Shown in pieces: positions 42,944-53,715 of a stretch of DNA of 64,000 nucleotides. Origin of the DNA: Mycolicibacterium alvei (GTDB lineage Bacteria; Actinomycetota; Actinomycetes; Mycobacteriales; Mycobacteriaceae); NCBI RefSeq assembly GCF_010727325.1, contig NZ_AP022565.1:1302001-1366000 (forward strand), given 5' to 3'. The translations under genes were made by a program, and so were the position numbers. Under the pieces are notes generated by a model that was not told where the DNA came from, did not search any database, and worked only from the letters and a program-made list of their open reading frames with translations. Numbering within the stretch: the first letter of the stretch is position 1; each line of letters starts with the position of its first letter.

Positions 42944-45517
42944 CTAGAACTCCTCGTCCTCGGCGTCGTCGCCGTTGGCGTCGGACCCACCGCGGATCAG
43001 CATCAGCGTGCCGGCCAACTCGTCGGGTTTGACGAGGACCTCACGCGCCTTCGACCCCTCGGACGGACCGACGATGCCGCGGGTCTCCATGAGATCCATC
43101 AGCCGGCCCGCCTTGGCGAACCCGACCCGCAGCTTGCGCTGCAGCATCGAGGTGGACCCGAACTGCGAGGACACCACCAGTTCGACGGCCTGCAGGAGGA
43201 CGTCCATGTCGTCGCCGATGTCGGGGTCGACGTCCTTGCGCTCACCCGCCTTGACCGCGGTGACACCCTCGACGAACTCCGGCTCGGCCTGGGTCTTGGT
43301 GGCCTCGACGACGGCGTGGATCTCTTCGTCGGTGATGAACGCACCCTGCATACGCAGCGGCTTGTTGGCGCCCATCGGCAGGAACAGGCCGTCGCCCATA
43401 CCGATCAGCTTCTCGGCACCGGGCTGGTCCAGGATGACGCGGCTGTCGGTGAGCGACGAGGTCGCGAATGCGAGCCGGGACGGCACGTTGGTCTTGATCA
43501 GACCGGTGACGACGTCCACCGACGGCCGCTGGGTGGCCAGCACCAGGTGGATGCCTGCGGCGCGGGCTTTCTGCGTGATGCGCACGATGGCGTCCTCGAC
43601 GTCGCGCGGCGCGGTCATCATCAGGTCGGCGAGCTCGTCGACGACCGCCAGGATGTACGGGTAGGGCTTGTAGACCCGCTCGCTGCCCAGCGGCGTGCTG
43701 ATCTCGCCGGAACGCACCTTGTCGTTGAAGTCATTGATGTGGCGGACCCGGGACGCCTTCATGTCCTGGTAGCGCTGTTCCATCTCCTCGACCAGCCAGG
43801 CCAGTGCCGCCGCGGCCTTCTTGGGTTCGGTGATGATCGGCGTGATGAGGTGCGGAATACCTTCGTACGGGGTGAGTTCCACCATCTTCGGGTCGATCAG
43901 GATCATCCTGACCTCTTCCGGGGTGGCCCGCGCCAACAGTGAGACCAGCATCGAGTTGACGAAGCTGGACTTACCGGAGCCGGTCGAACCGGCCACCAGC
44001 AGGTGCGGCATCTTGGCCAGGTTCGCCGAGACGAAGTCGCCCTCGATGTCCTTGCCCAGGCCGATCACCAGCGGGTGGTGGTCGCGGCGCGTCGACGGGG
44101 CGGTGAGCACGTCGGACAGCCGCACCATCTCGCGGTCGGAGTTGGGCACCTCGATGCCGACGGCGGACTTGCCGGGGATCGGGGCCAGCATGCGGACGCT
44201 TTCGGTGGCGACCGCGTAGGCGATATTGCGGTGCAGCGCGGTGATCTTCTCGACCTTGACGCCGGGCCCGAGCTCGACCTCGTAGCGGGTGACGGTCGGG
44301 CCGCGGGTGCAGCCGGTCACGGCCGCGTCGACCTTGAACTGCTCCAGCACCGAGGTGATGGAGTCTTCCATCTGGTCGTTGGCGGCGGTGCGCAGCTTCG
44401 GCGGATCGCCGGCGATCAGCAGGTCGAGCGACGGCAGCGTGTAGGGGCCTTCGATCACCCGGTCCATGACCAGGGTGTCGTCGGTTTTCGGTTTGCTCTC
44501 GGCCTTCTTGCGGCGAGGTTTGACCGCCGGCTCGGGGACGGTCGGTGCGTCCTCGGACAGCGGGTAGTTGTCCATCGGAGTGCCGGTCGGCGCCTTCGGC
44601 GCCTCGATGGCGGCTGTCGGCCAGGTCTGGGCCTGCGTGTCGCCGCGCGACGTGTCGTCGTCGTAGTAGCCGTCGGACAGATCGTCGTAGTCGTCGTCGA
44701 GATCGGACCCGTCGTACTCGCCGTCGTCGTACTCGCCGTCGTCGTACTCGTCGTCGTAGTCATCGTCGTGGAACGCCCGCGTGCTGAACATGTGCTGCAG
44801 GGTCGAGGGCACCTCGCGGATGGTCGTGCCCGTGATGAGCAACAAACCGAACAACACGCCCATGAACAGCAACGGTGCGGCGATCCACTCGGTCAGGCCG
44901 TCGGACAGGGGTCCGCCGATGGCGAAGCCGATGAATCCGGCGGCGTGCTGTCGTGCGATCGGATCCTGCGGCGATCCCGACCACAGGTGCCACAGGCCGA
45001 GCATCGGCAGCGCGATCATGGCCGATCCCAGGATCAGCCGGGGCCGCGCCTCCGGGTCCGGCTCGGTGCGCATCAGCACGACGGCGATGACGCCGAGGAT
45101 GACGGGCGTGAGCACCACCGGCCCACCGATCAGGGTGCGCAGGGCGGTGTCGATCCACTGCCCGACCGGGCCGGCCGCGTGGAACCACGAGCTGGCGGCG
45201 ACGACGACCGCGATGCCGAGCAGAGCGAGGGCCAGGCCGTCACGACGATGACCGGGTTCGATATCGCGGGCGCGGCCCACCGAGCGGGCGGTCGAACCGG
45301 CGCCCTTGGCGAGCATCAACCACCCCGCGCGAGCGCCCTGACCGAGCTTCTGTCCGGCGGCCGAGACCGGCGAGTGCTGTGGCCGGCGAGCGGGCTTGCG
45401 CCGTGGCGCAGCCGGGCGACCCTTACGGGCCGGTGCCTGACGCCGCGAACCGCCCCGCGGGCTGGCGTTCGACCTGCTCGAACGCGCTCCGGATCGGCCG
45501 GCGGTCTTGTTAGCCAT
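42944..45517 (-). CDS. ftsK: DNA translocase FtsK
   Basis: FtsK pumps DNA at the septum and activates XerCD during chromosome segregation. The ATG at 45517 gives 857 residues. It starts with a Arg/Lys/Ser-rich tail (residues 3-60). Four transmembrane helices follow (about 95-280), then a highly acidic Asp/Tyr-rich linker encoded by GAC repeats. The RecA-like motor has Walker A VAGSTGSGKSSF and Walker B ILAVVDELADLMM. The gamma DNA-reading domain sits at the C-terminus (LLQRKLRVGFAKAGRLMD). It is convergent with argA. Confidence 0.97.
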   Translation of the reverse strand: MANKTAGRSGARSSRSNASPRGGSRRQAPARKGRPAAPRRKPARRPQHSPVSAAGQKLGQGARAGWLMLAKGAGSTARSVGRARDIEPGHRRDGLALALLGIAVVVAASSWFHAAGPVGQWIDTALRTLIGGPVVLTPVILGVIAVVLMRTEPDPEARPRLILGSAMIALPMLGLWHLWSGSPQDPIARQHAAGFIGFAIGGPLSDGLTEWIAAPLLFMGVLFGLLLITGTTIREVPSTLQHMFSTRAFHDDDYDDEYDDGEYDDGEYDGSDLDDDYDDLSDGYYDDDTSRGDTQAQTWPTAAIEAPKAPTGTPMDNYPLSEDAPTVPEPAVKPRRKKAESKPKTDDTLVMDRVIEGPYTLPSLDLLIAGDPPKLRTAANDQMEDSITSVLEQFKVDAAVTGCTRGPTVTRYEVELGPGVKVEKITALHRNIAYAVATESVRMLAPIPGKSAVGIEVPNSDREMVRLSDVLTAPSTRRDHHPLVIGLGKDIEGDFVSANLAKMPHLLVAGSTGSGKSSFVNSMLVSLLARATPEEVRMILIDPKMVELTPYEGIPHLITPIITEPKKAAAALAWLVEEMEQRYQDMKASRVRHINDFNDKVRSGEISTPLGSERVYKPYPYILAVVDELADLMMTAPRDVEDAIVRITQKARAAGIHLVLATQRPSVDVVTGLIKTNVPSRLAFATSSLTDSRVILDQPGAEKLIGMGDGLFLPMGANKPLRMQGAFITDEEIHAVVEATKTQAEPEFVEGVTAVKAGERKDVDPDIGDDMDVLLQAVELVVSSQFGSTSMLQRKLRVGFAKAGRLMDLMETRGIVGPSEGSKAREVLVKPDELAGTLMLIRGGSDANGDDAEDEEF

Positions 45518-45676
45518 GCCCGCAAGCCTAGTCGCATATGCCCCATATTCACCATCTGCAACACGGGTCACAAGAGGGTATCGAATGACACTTAGCCATA
45601 CGAACCGATTCCACGGGCTCATCGCTTAGGGTGGACACTCGTCCAGTTTCGGCACTCATCGAGGAGTTCTGCACCT

Positions 45677-45994
45677 ATGCCTGTTGTCGTCGTCGCCACC
45701 ATGAAGGCCAAGCCCGAATCCGTCGACGCTGTGCGCGAGGCCTGCACCAACGCGGTCGCAGCCGTCCACGAGGAGCCCGGTTGCCAGCTGTATTCGCTGC
45801 ATGAGGCCGACGGCACCTTCGTCTTCGTCGAGCAGTGGGCCGACGCCGATGCCCTCAAGGCCCACAGCACCGCTCCGGCGATCGGCGCCCTGTTCGGCTC
45901 GATCGGCGAGCTGCTCGACGGCGCCCCCGATATCAAAATGTTGCAACCCGTCGTCGCGGGTGATCCCGGCAAAGGACAGCTGCGGGCCGGCTGA
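45677..45994 (+). CDS. ABM-domain monooxygenase-like protein (Rv2749-like)
   Basis: The 105-residue ferredoxin-like protein resembles small cofactor-free monooxygenases (antibiotic biosynthesis monooxygenase family): VVVVATMKAKPESVDAVREA, CQLYSLHEADGTFVFVEQW and HSTAPAIGALF. It is probably dimeric. The substrate is unknown. Its TGA overlaps the first ATG of the 32-bp repeat array, which links it to the SDR gene. Rv2749-Rv2750-Rv2751 have the same order. Confidence 0.87.
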   Translation: MPVVVVATMKAKPESVDAVREACTNAVAAVHEEPGCQLYSLHEADGTFVFVEQWADADALKAHSTAPAIGALFGSIGELLDGAPDIKMLQPVVAGDPGKGQLRAG

Positions 45995-46124
45995 TGAGCG
46001 CTTGCGCGAAGAAGAGAACGCACTGATGAGCGCTTGCGCGAAGAAGAGAACGCACTGATGAGCGCTTGCGCGAAGAAGAGAACGCACTGATGAGCGCTTG
46101 CGCGAAGAAGAGAATGCACTGATG
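45992..46124 (+). repeat. Four 32-bp tandem repeats encoding overlapping 10-codon mini-ORFs
   Basis: Four copies of a 32-bp unit (TGATGAGCGCTTGCGCGAAG...) start at 45992, 46024, 46056 and 46088. A fifth TGATG at 46120 begins the SDR gene. Copy 4 has one C-to-T change. Each unit opens with TGATG, a stop overlapping a start, and spells the peptide [10 protein letters not shown]. The array is thus a chain of four translationally coupled mini-ORFs linking two enzymes. MIRU elements in M. tuberculosis also join genes by overlapping small ORFs, but the unit here is shorter. Copy number probably varies between strains. Confidence 0.95.
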
Positions 46125-46949
46125 CCCACGAACGCTCCCCTGGCCGGGAAGGTCGCCTTCATCACCGGCGCCGCGCGCGGCCAGGGGCGGGCCGAGGCCC
46201 TGCGACTGGCCGCCGACGGGGCCGACATCATCGCGATCGATCTGTGCGAACAGATCGAATCGGTGCCCTATCCCCTGGCCACGCCCGATGATCTGGCCGC
46301 CACGGTCAAGCTCGTAGAGGAAGCGGGTGGCCGGATCGTGGCCGCACAGGCCGATGTCCGTGATGAGCGGGCTCTGCAGGCGGCGCTTCAGACCGGGGTG
46401 GACCGGTTCGGCCGGCTCGACATCGTCGTCGCCAACGCCGGGATCGCCCCGATGCAATCGGGCCCCGACGGCTGGCGCGACGTCGTCGACGTGAACCTGA
46501 CCGGCGTACACCACACCGTCGAGGCGGCGATTCCGATCATGGTCGCCCAGGGTGACGGCGGGTCGATCGTGTTGATCAGCTCGGCGGCAGGACTGATCGG
46601 CGTGGGCGGCGGCGACCGCGGCTCACTGGGCTACACCGCGGCCAAGCACGGTGTGGTCGGGCTGATGCGGGCCTACGCCAACTTCCTTGCTCCCCACAGC
46701 ATTCGGGTCAACACCATCCACCCCACCGGGGTGGACACACCGATGATCAACAACGAGTTCACCCGCGGGTGGCTGAAACACATCGCCGAGGAACTCAACG
46801 CGCCAACCGATTTCGCCAACGCACTTCCCGTGCAGGTGGTACAGGCCGAGGACATCGCCAATGCGGTGGCCTGGCTGGTGTCGGATCAGGCGCGTTACGT
46901 CACGGGTGTGACACTTCCGGTCGATGCTGGCATCGTCAACAAACGATGA
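46122..46949 (+). CDS. Mycofactocin-type SDR oxidoreductase (Rv2750-like)
   Basis: The start is the ATG at 46122 at the end of the repeat array, giving 275 residues. The Rossmann motif is TGAARGQG at 15-22. The catalytic residues are Ser154, Tyr171 and Lys175 (GYTAAKHG). The insert [18 protein letters not shown] is the mark of the mycofactocin-coupled SDR subfamily, which holds NAD tightly and uses the redox cofactor mycofactocin. The substrate is unknown. The stop overlaps the methyltransferase ATG. Confidence 0.9.
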   Translation: MPTNAPLAGKVAFITGAARGQGRAEALRLAADGADIIAIDLCEQIESVPYPLATPDDLAATVKLVEEAGGRIVAAQADVRDERALQAALQTGVDRFGRLDIVVANAGIAPMQSGPDGWRDVVDVNLTGVHHTVEAAIPIMVAQGDGGSIVLISSAAGLIGVGGGDRGSLGYTAAKHGVVGLMRAYANFLAPHSIRVNTIHPTGVDTPMINNEFTRGWLKHIAEELNAPTDFANALPVQVVQAEDIANAVAWLVSDQARYVTGVTLPVDAGIVNKR

Positions 46950-47815
46950 GCAACCCCGTCGCCGCAACCGCCGTCGGCCCGATGGTGCTGGCCGCCGTCG
47001 AGCAGTACGAGCCGGTGCAGCGACGGTTGGTCGACGACGACATGGCGCTGTCGTTCCTGCCGCCTGGGGTGCGGGCCTTCACCCGCGCCACGCGTTGGTC
47101 GGTCGTCCGCCGGCTTCTGGTCCGGGCCACCGAACGCTCGGGCCCGGGGTTATGGGCGAATCTGGCCTGTCGCAAGCGCTACCTCGGCGACAAGCTCACG
47201 CAGGCGTTGTCGGATATCGACGCCGTGGTGATTCTCGGCGCCGGTCTGGATACCAAGGCCTACCGACTGGCCCGGCACAGTGCGATCCCGGTGTTCGAGG
47301 TGGACCTGCCGGTCAATATCGAGCGCAAACGCTCAGTGGTGCACCGCACGCTGGGACCCGTGCCCAGCTCGGTGCACCTGGTGCCGGTGGATTTCGAACA
47401 TGACGATCTGGCCGCCGAACTCGCCAGGCACGGCCACCGCGGTGAACACCGCACCTTCTTCGTCTGGGAAGGCGTGACGCAGTATCTGACCGCCGACGGT
47501 GTCAGGTCGACGTTCGAGTTCCTGCATTCGGCGGCACCGGGAAGCCGGTTGGCATTCACCTACGTCCGCAGTGATTTCATCGACGGCACCAACCGCTACG
47601 GGGCCGAATCGTTGTATCGGCGGTTCCGCGTTCGTAGCCGGCTGTGGCAGTTCGGGCTGGACCCAGACCAGGTGGCGTCGTTCATCGAGCCCTACGGCTG
47701 GAAGTTGATCGAACAGGCTGGGCCCGAGTACCTCACCTCGCACTACATTGCACCGTCCGGCCGGAAGCTGACCGCCTCACAGGTGGAATGGACCGTTTAC
47801 GCCGAAAAGCGCTAG
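46946..47815 (+). CDS. SAM-dependent methyltransferase, leucine carboxyl MTase family (Rv2751-like)
   Basis: The ATG at 46946 overlaps the SDR stop (ATGA), giving 289 residues. The SAM site is [16 protein letters not shown] with the acidic VFEVDLPVN, and [10 protein letters not shown] is the family signature. The family is very large in mycobacteria, and targets are mostly unknown. The open frame upstream within the SDR gene is noncoding. Co-expression with the SDR and ABM proteins suggests one small-molecule pathway. Confidence 0.88.
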   Translation: MSNPVAATAVGPMVLAAVEQYEPVQRRLVDDDMALSFLPPGVRAFTRATRWSVVRRLLVRATERSGPGLWANLACRKRYLGDKLTQALSDIDAVVILGAGLDTKAYRLARHSAIPVFEVDLPVNIERKRSVVHRTLGPVPSSVHLVPVDFEHDDLAAELARHGHRGEHRTFFVWEGVTQYLTADGVRSTFEFLHSAAPGSRLAFTYVRSDFIDGTNRYGAESLYRRFRVRSRLWQFGLDPDQVASFIEPYGWKLIEQAGPEYLTSHYIAPSGRKLTASQVEWTVYAEKR

Positions 47816-48056
47816 CAGGCAACCAGCACGTCGAGTTCGGTGTCGTCACGCCCCGCAAGGTCTTCAGCCATCGGACAGATCCCTTTCAACGCCGGTCGCA
47901 TGCCTGGCCCTAGTTTCTACAACATGTTCTTGTATAAACTCTAACCATGATCACCACGCCGATCCACCTCGGGTGGACGCGGGTGGTTTCGGCAAGCCGG
48001 CAGGAGCCTGTTGGCTGCAAAATTGGCCGAGAAGTCGGCTCGATGGGAGGTATGTG

Positions 48057-48491
48057 ATGAATGCCGGTCTGGCTGTCGCGGTCGCGGTTGCCTTCTGCTG
48101 GCTGGGGATGGTGCTGGCGATCTCGTTCATCGAGGCGCCGCTGAAGTTCCAAGCCCCGGGCGTGACGTTGCAGATCGGACTCAGCATCGGGCGCAGGGTT
48201 TTCCGCGCGCTCAACGCGGTGGAGACCGTATTCGCCGTCGTCCTCATCGTGATATTCGCCATCGACCGTCCGTCACCCGCCGTGATCGCGGCCTTCGCGA
48301 TCGCCCTCGTGGCCCTTGCGGTGCAATTGATCGCGGTGCGGCCCAAGCTGATTCAGCGTTCTAACGCTGTACTCGCCGTGGCCCCGGGCGAAGAGGCGGA
48401 TTCACGTTCGCAGGCGCACTACTACTACGTCGGGTTCGAGCTCATCAAGGTGATCGCGCTGCTGGTCGGCGGAGCCCTGCTACTCGGTTAG
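48057..48491 (+). CDS. Four-helix membrane protein, unknown
   Basis: The ATG at 48057, 7 nt after GGGAGG, gives 144 residues. Four hydrophobic helices lie at about 3-25, 52-72, 75-95 and 120-140. An IEAPLKFQAPG loop follows the first. A charged loop with EEADSRSQAHYYYVG precedes the last. No function is known. The gene's TAG overlaps the rnj stop on the other strand by two bases. The 240-bp gap before it holds an AT-rich ACAA-N7-TTGT dyad at 47919-47933 that could be an operator. Confidence 0.65.
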   Translation: MNAGLAVAVAVAFCWLGMVLAISFIEAPLKFQAPGVTLQIGLSIGRRVFRALNAVETVFAVVLIVIFAIDRPSPAVIAAFAIALVALAVQLIAVRPKLIQRSNAVLAVAPGEEADSRSQAHYYYVGFELIKVIALLVGGALLLG

Positions 48492-50163
48492 ATCTCGATG
48501 ACGGTCGGGACGATCATCGGCTGGCGTCGATAGGTCTCGCCCACCCACTTGCCCACGGTGCGCCGGACGGCCTGGGCGATCCGGTTCGGGTCGGTGATGT
48601 TATCGGCGGCAAGGCTTTCCAACTCCCGCTCGACATTGCGGGCGACCGACTCCAGCGCCTTCGGATCCTCGGAGAACCCCCGGGAATGCAGATGCGCCGG
48701 CGCGGCGAGCTTTCCGGTCTCGCGGTGGATGACGACCGTCACCGCCACGAAACCCGAGGACAGGATGAGGCGTTCACCGAGCGTGGCGTCGCCGACATCC
48801 CCGGTGATCAGACCGTCGACGAACATCTTGCCGACAGGTACTGCACCGGAGATGGAGGCCTTACCGGCCACCAGGTCCACACTTACGCCGTTCTCGGCCA
48901 GCACGATGTTTTCTTGCGGCACCCCGGTGCTGGCGGCCAGCGCCGCATTGGCACGCATGTGCCGCCAGGTGCCGTGCACCGGCATCACGTTGCGGGGCCG
49001 CACCCCGTTGTAGAGGAACAGCAGCTCACCCGAATAGGCGTGGCCGGAAACATGAACGCGCGCTTGGGCGTTGGTGACGACGCGGGCACCGATCTTGGCC
49101 AGTGCGTCGATGACGCCGTAGACCGCTTCCTCATTGCCCGGGATCAGCGACGAGGACAGGATGATCAGATCGCCCGCGGTCAGCGTGATGCTGCGATGCT
49201 CGCCGCGCGACATCCGCGACAGCGCGGCCATCGGCTCGCCCTGCGTTCCGGTGGTGATCAGCACGACCTTCTCGGCCGGCATCATCTCGGCCGCACCGAT
49301 GTCGAGGATGTCGGAATCGTCGACCTTCAGGTAGCCCAGCTCGCGGGCGATGCCCATGTTGCGCACCATCGACCGTCCGACGTACGAAACCTTCCGGCCC
49401 AGCGCCACGGCCGCATCGGTGATCTGTTGCACGCGATCGACATTCGAGGCGAAGCAGGCGACGATGACCCGGCCCTCGGCACCGCGGATCAGCCGATGCA
49501 GCGTCGGGCCGACCTCGCTCTCCGACGGGCTGACACCCGGGTGTTCGGAATTGGTCGAGTCACACAGGAACAGGTCGACGCCGGCATCGCCGAGCCGCGA
49601 CATACCCGGTAGGTCGGTGGGACGGCCGTCGAGCGGCTGCTGGTCGAGCTTGATGTCACCGGTGTGCAGGACAGTGCCTGCGCCGGTGTGGATCGCGACG
49701 GCCAGACAACCCGGGATCGAGTGGTTGACCGCGAAGTACTCGCATTCGAAGACTCCGTGCTGGCTGCTCTGCCGTTCGGCGACCTCGACGAATACCGGCT
49801 TGATCCGGTGTTCTCGGCATTTCTCGCGGATCAGCGCGATGGTGAACTTCGAGCCGACCACCGGAATATCCGGACGCAGCTTGAGCAGGAACGGGATCGC
49901 CCCGATGTGGTCCTCGTGGGCATGGGTGACGACGAGCGCCTCGACGTCGTCGAGACGGTCCTCGACGTGCCGCAGGTCCGGCAGGATCAGGTCGACGCCG
50001 GGTTCGTCGTGCCCGGGAAAGAGCACCCCGCAGTCCACGATGAGCAATCGGCCCAGGTGCTCGAAGACCGTCATGTTGCGGCCGATTTCGCTGATTCCGC
50101 CCAGCGCGGTGACTCGCAGACCGCCGGTGGCAAGGGGCTTGGGGGGTGCGAGTTCGGTGCTCA

Positions 50164-50164
<1 letters not shown>
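48488..50164 (-). CDS. rnj: Ribonuclease J
   Basis: RNase J is a metallo-beta-lactamase-fold enzyme with 5'-3' exo- and endonuclease action in RNA maturation and decay. The zinc motif HAHEDH is at 81-86, preceded by the LGGISEIGRNMTVFEHLG strand. FLCDSTNSEHPG and the beta-CASP GTQGEPMAAL are present. The start is a GTG at 50164, sharing one base with the dapA stop. It has 558 residues, as in Rv2752c. Confidence 0.96.
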
Positions 50165-51842
<1,678 letters not shown>

Positions 51843-51945
51843 CCGCCCACCCTACTGTCGAGCCGTCGACGGGCCGAAGCAGCGCGCCGACTTCTCCCCC
51901 TCCACAGCGCGCCACGCTCCTAACCCCTCCACATAACCCCTCCAC

Positions 51946-52010
51946 AGCGCGCCGACTTCTACCCCTGGGCTGTGGTTCGGCCAGACTCACGACCCTGCGG
52001 TGGAAAACGG
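51946..52010. repeat. Dispersed palindromic repeat, copy A (degenerate)
   Basis: About 65 bp (AGCGCGCCGACTTCTACCCC...GGAAAAC) closely resemble 56541-56602. A 15-bp piece, AGCGCGCCGACTTCT, also occurs at 51881-51895, and GCCACGCTCCTA occurs twice nearby (about 51911 and 52035). The 130-bp zone 51843-51971 is a patchwork of such fragments with no gene. Confidence 0.65.
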
Positions 52011-52056
52011 CGGCCGTTCACCCAAGCCCGCCGGGCCACGCTCCTACAATCACCTG

Positions 52057-52110
52057 ATGTCCGGCGCTGTCCCGTTCGCACCGCTACCCCACACCGGTTC
52101 GCAGTGCTGA
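52057..52110 (+). promoter_or_regulatory. Possible leaderless 17-codon upstream ORF before the transporter
   Basis: A perfect TACAAT -10 (52045-52050) is followed 6 nt later by an ATG. This opens a 17-codon frame (MSGAVPFAPLPHTGSQC) whose TGA lies just past the transporter's GTG at 52104. If transcription starts at the ATG, the leader peptide would be translationally coupled to the transporter. Confidence 0.45.
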
Positions 52111-52967
52111 TCGGCGTGGCCGCCGCGCTGCTGGCGTGTCTCGGCTATGGGACCGCGTCGGTGCTGCAGTCCTATGCCGCGGGCCATTCCGTTGACGGCA
52201 TCACGCCCGAGCGCGGCCCCACCATGCGGTCGACGGTCACCGCGATGCTCGCCCCGATCTTCATCGCGGGAATGGCGCTCGACCTTCTCGGCTTCGTGGG
52301 CAGCCTGGTCTCCGCCCGGTTGATCCCGCTGTTCCTGTCGCAGACGATCATGAGCGCCAATCTGGTGGTGACCGCCGTGTTGAGCATCTTCGTGCTCCAT
52401 GTCCGGCTACATCGGCGTGATTGGACCGCGATCGCCATAGTTCTTGCGGCGCTGTGCATCCTGGGAGCCACTGCCGGTCGGCTGGGCGACCACGATCCCG
52501 GCGCGCTCATGCATTGGGGTGTGCTGACAGGGTCGGCGATCATTCTGGGCCTGGGTGTGGCGCTGGTCCGCCTCCTCGGGAGGAAGGCTGCCGTACCTGC
52601 GGGTCTGATCGCCGGCGTGCTCTATGGGGAGATGGCGGTGGCAATTCGCGTCGTCGACGGCCTCGACCCGCTGAATCCCAAGGTGCTCCTTGCCGATCCG
52701 GCGACGTGGGCCGTTCTGGTCGCCGGTCTCGGTGGCTTCTACCTGTTCACCGTTGCCCTGCAGGTCGGGTCGGTCAACGGTGTCGCCGCGGCGCTGGTGG
52801 TCGGCGAAACCGTGGTGCCCGGCATCGTGGGCGTGGTTCTGCTGGGCGACGCCTCGCGGCCGGGCTACGGCTGGCTGGTGGCCGTCGCGTTTATCGCAGC
52901 CGTCGCCGGCGCCGTGGCGCTCGCGTTCTCCAGCGCCGCCGAGTACGAGCGGGCGAAGAGTTCGTAG
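52104..52967 (+). CDS. DMT/EamA-like multi-pass transporter
   Basis: The GTG at 52104 is the first in-phase start after the likely promoter, giving 287 residues. The open frame reaches 51972 but crosses repeat sequence. About nine to ten hydrophobic helices are present, e.g. GVAAALLACLGYGTASVLQ, LDLLGFVGSLVSARLIPLF and AALVVGETVVPGIVGVVLLG. The two-half layout resembles drug/metabolite exporters. The substrate is unknown. The ribosome site is weak, which fits coupling to the upstream ORF. Confidence 0.75.
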   Translation: MLIGVAAALLACLGYGTASVLQSYAAGHSVDGITPERGPTMRSTVTAMLAPIFIAGMALDLLGFVGSLVSARLIPLFLSQTIMSANLVVTAVLSIFVLHVRLHRRDWTAIAIVLAALCILGATAGRLGDHDPGALMHWGVLTGSAIILGLGVALVRLLGRKAAVPAGLIAGVLYGEMAVAIRVVDGLDPLNPKVLLADPATWAVLVAGLGGFYLFTVALQVGSVNGVAAALVVGETVVPGIVGVVLLGDASRPGYGWLVAVAFIAAVAGAVALAFSSAAEYERAKSS

Positions 52968-53033
52968 ACGCCACACGTCCGCCTGCGATGCAGCGTGGAG
53001 GAACGCAAGTATGACCGGAGAGGAAGTAGACCT

Positions 53034-53357
53034 TTGCCAATGCTCGCACGCCTGAGCGATCTTGACACCCGGGTCTGGTCCACAGCCACATGGGCGGCAC
53101 CGTTCACTACCCAACTGATCTTGGGCGTGATGTTTGCCCTGTGGCGGCTATTGGGCAGACAACCCTTTGAGCTGCATGGCTTCCCACTCTTCCTGGTCAT
53201 CGCATCAGTCACAACACTGGCAGCCACGCTGGCCGCTATTCCACTTCTAACCTCTCGGTCGTCGCGTGCGCACGGACTCGCCATCGGTATCGCGGGCTCA
53301 TCGGCCGTCGTCGCCCTGGGCGGAATTGTCTACGGCTTCTGGATCATCCGATGGTGA
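53034..53357 (+). CDS. Small membrane protein, unknown
   Basis: I chose a TTG at 53034, 8 nt after GGAGAGGAAG, giving 107 residues. An ATG two codons later (53040) is equally plausible. Three hydrophobic helices lie at about 22-45, 55-75 and 82-103, with LGRQPFELHGFPLF between the first two. No family is recognised. The next gene begins before this one ends, so the pair probably forms one membrane unit. GC content looks slightly lower than in the backbone genes. Confidence 0.6.
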   Translation: MPMLARLSDLDTRVWSTATWAAPFTTQLILGVMFALWRLLGRQPFELHGFPLFLVIASVTTLAATLAAIPLLTSRSSRAHGLAIGIAGSSAVVALGGIVYGFWIIRW

Positions 53358-53662
53358 GTGGCGATGGAACAGCCGACGCCGTTGAGGGGCGATACGGTCC
53401 AGCCGGCTTCTCGGCTGCACTAACAACCATTCTTTTGGTGGACTTCTTAACGTGGATCTGTCTTCCGTGGATCGTCGTGGTGATCTTTTTCCTCGCCCCG
53501 TTCTTCCTGCTCACATTGGCGGTGAGCGCCATAGTCGCGCGGCGGACCGAAAGGGCCGGGCAGGTCGGTCGCGGGATATTCATCGGAACGTTGGCCGGAC
53601 CGCTCTCACTCCTCATTTATCTACCCGCCTTCCTCGTGGCGAGCACGCTGGGAATTCTTTAA
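53351..53662 (+). CDS. Small membrane protein, unknown, partner of the previous gene
   Basis: The 103-residue product has a soluble N-terminus of about 20 residues and two long hydrophobic regions, about 22-62 and 78-103. It overlaps the previous stop by 7 bp. It ends 23 bp before the IS element target site. No function is known. Confidence 0.58.
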   Translation: MVSGDGTADAVEGRYGPAGFSAALTTILLVDFLTWICLPWIVVVIFFLAPFFLLTLAVSAIVARRTERAGQVGRGIFIGTLAGPLSLLIYLPAFLVASTLGIL

Positions 53663-53682
53663 GGCCAAGTCCACGTTCAGCA

Positions 53683-53685
53683 GGC
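53683..53685. repeat. Left target-site duplication (GGC) of the IS element
   Basis: GGC directly flanks the left end of the element and is matched by GGC at 55043-55045. IS3-family elements typically duplicate 3-4 bp. Three bases can agree by chance (about 1 in 64). Confidence 0.6.
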
Positions 53686-53715
53686 TGATCCGCCCCGGCA
53701 TGTCGGGAGGTTCTC

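Noticed and set aside
44640..44770. Tandem GAC/GTC-rich repeat in ftsK as a mobile or VNTR element
   Set aside because: It encodes the acidic Asp/Tyr linker of FtsK and is ordinary low-complexity coding sequence.
45992..46124. CRISPR array
   Set aside because: The 32-bp units abut directly with no spacers, and no cas genes are near.
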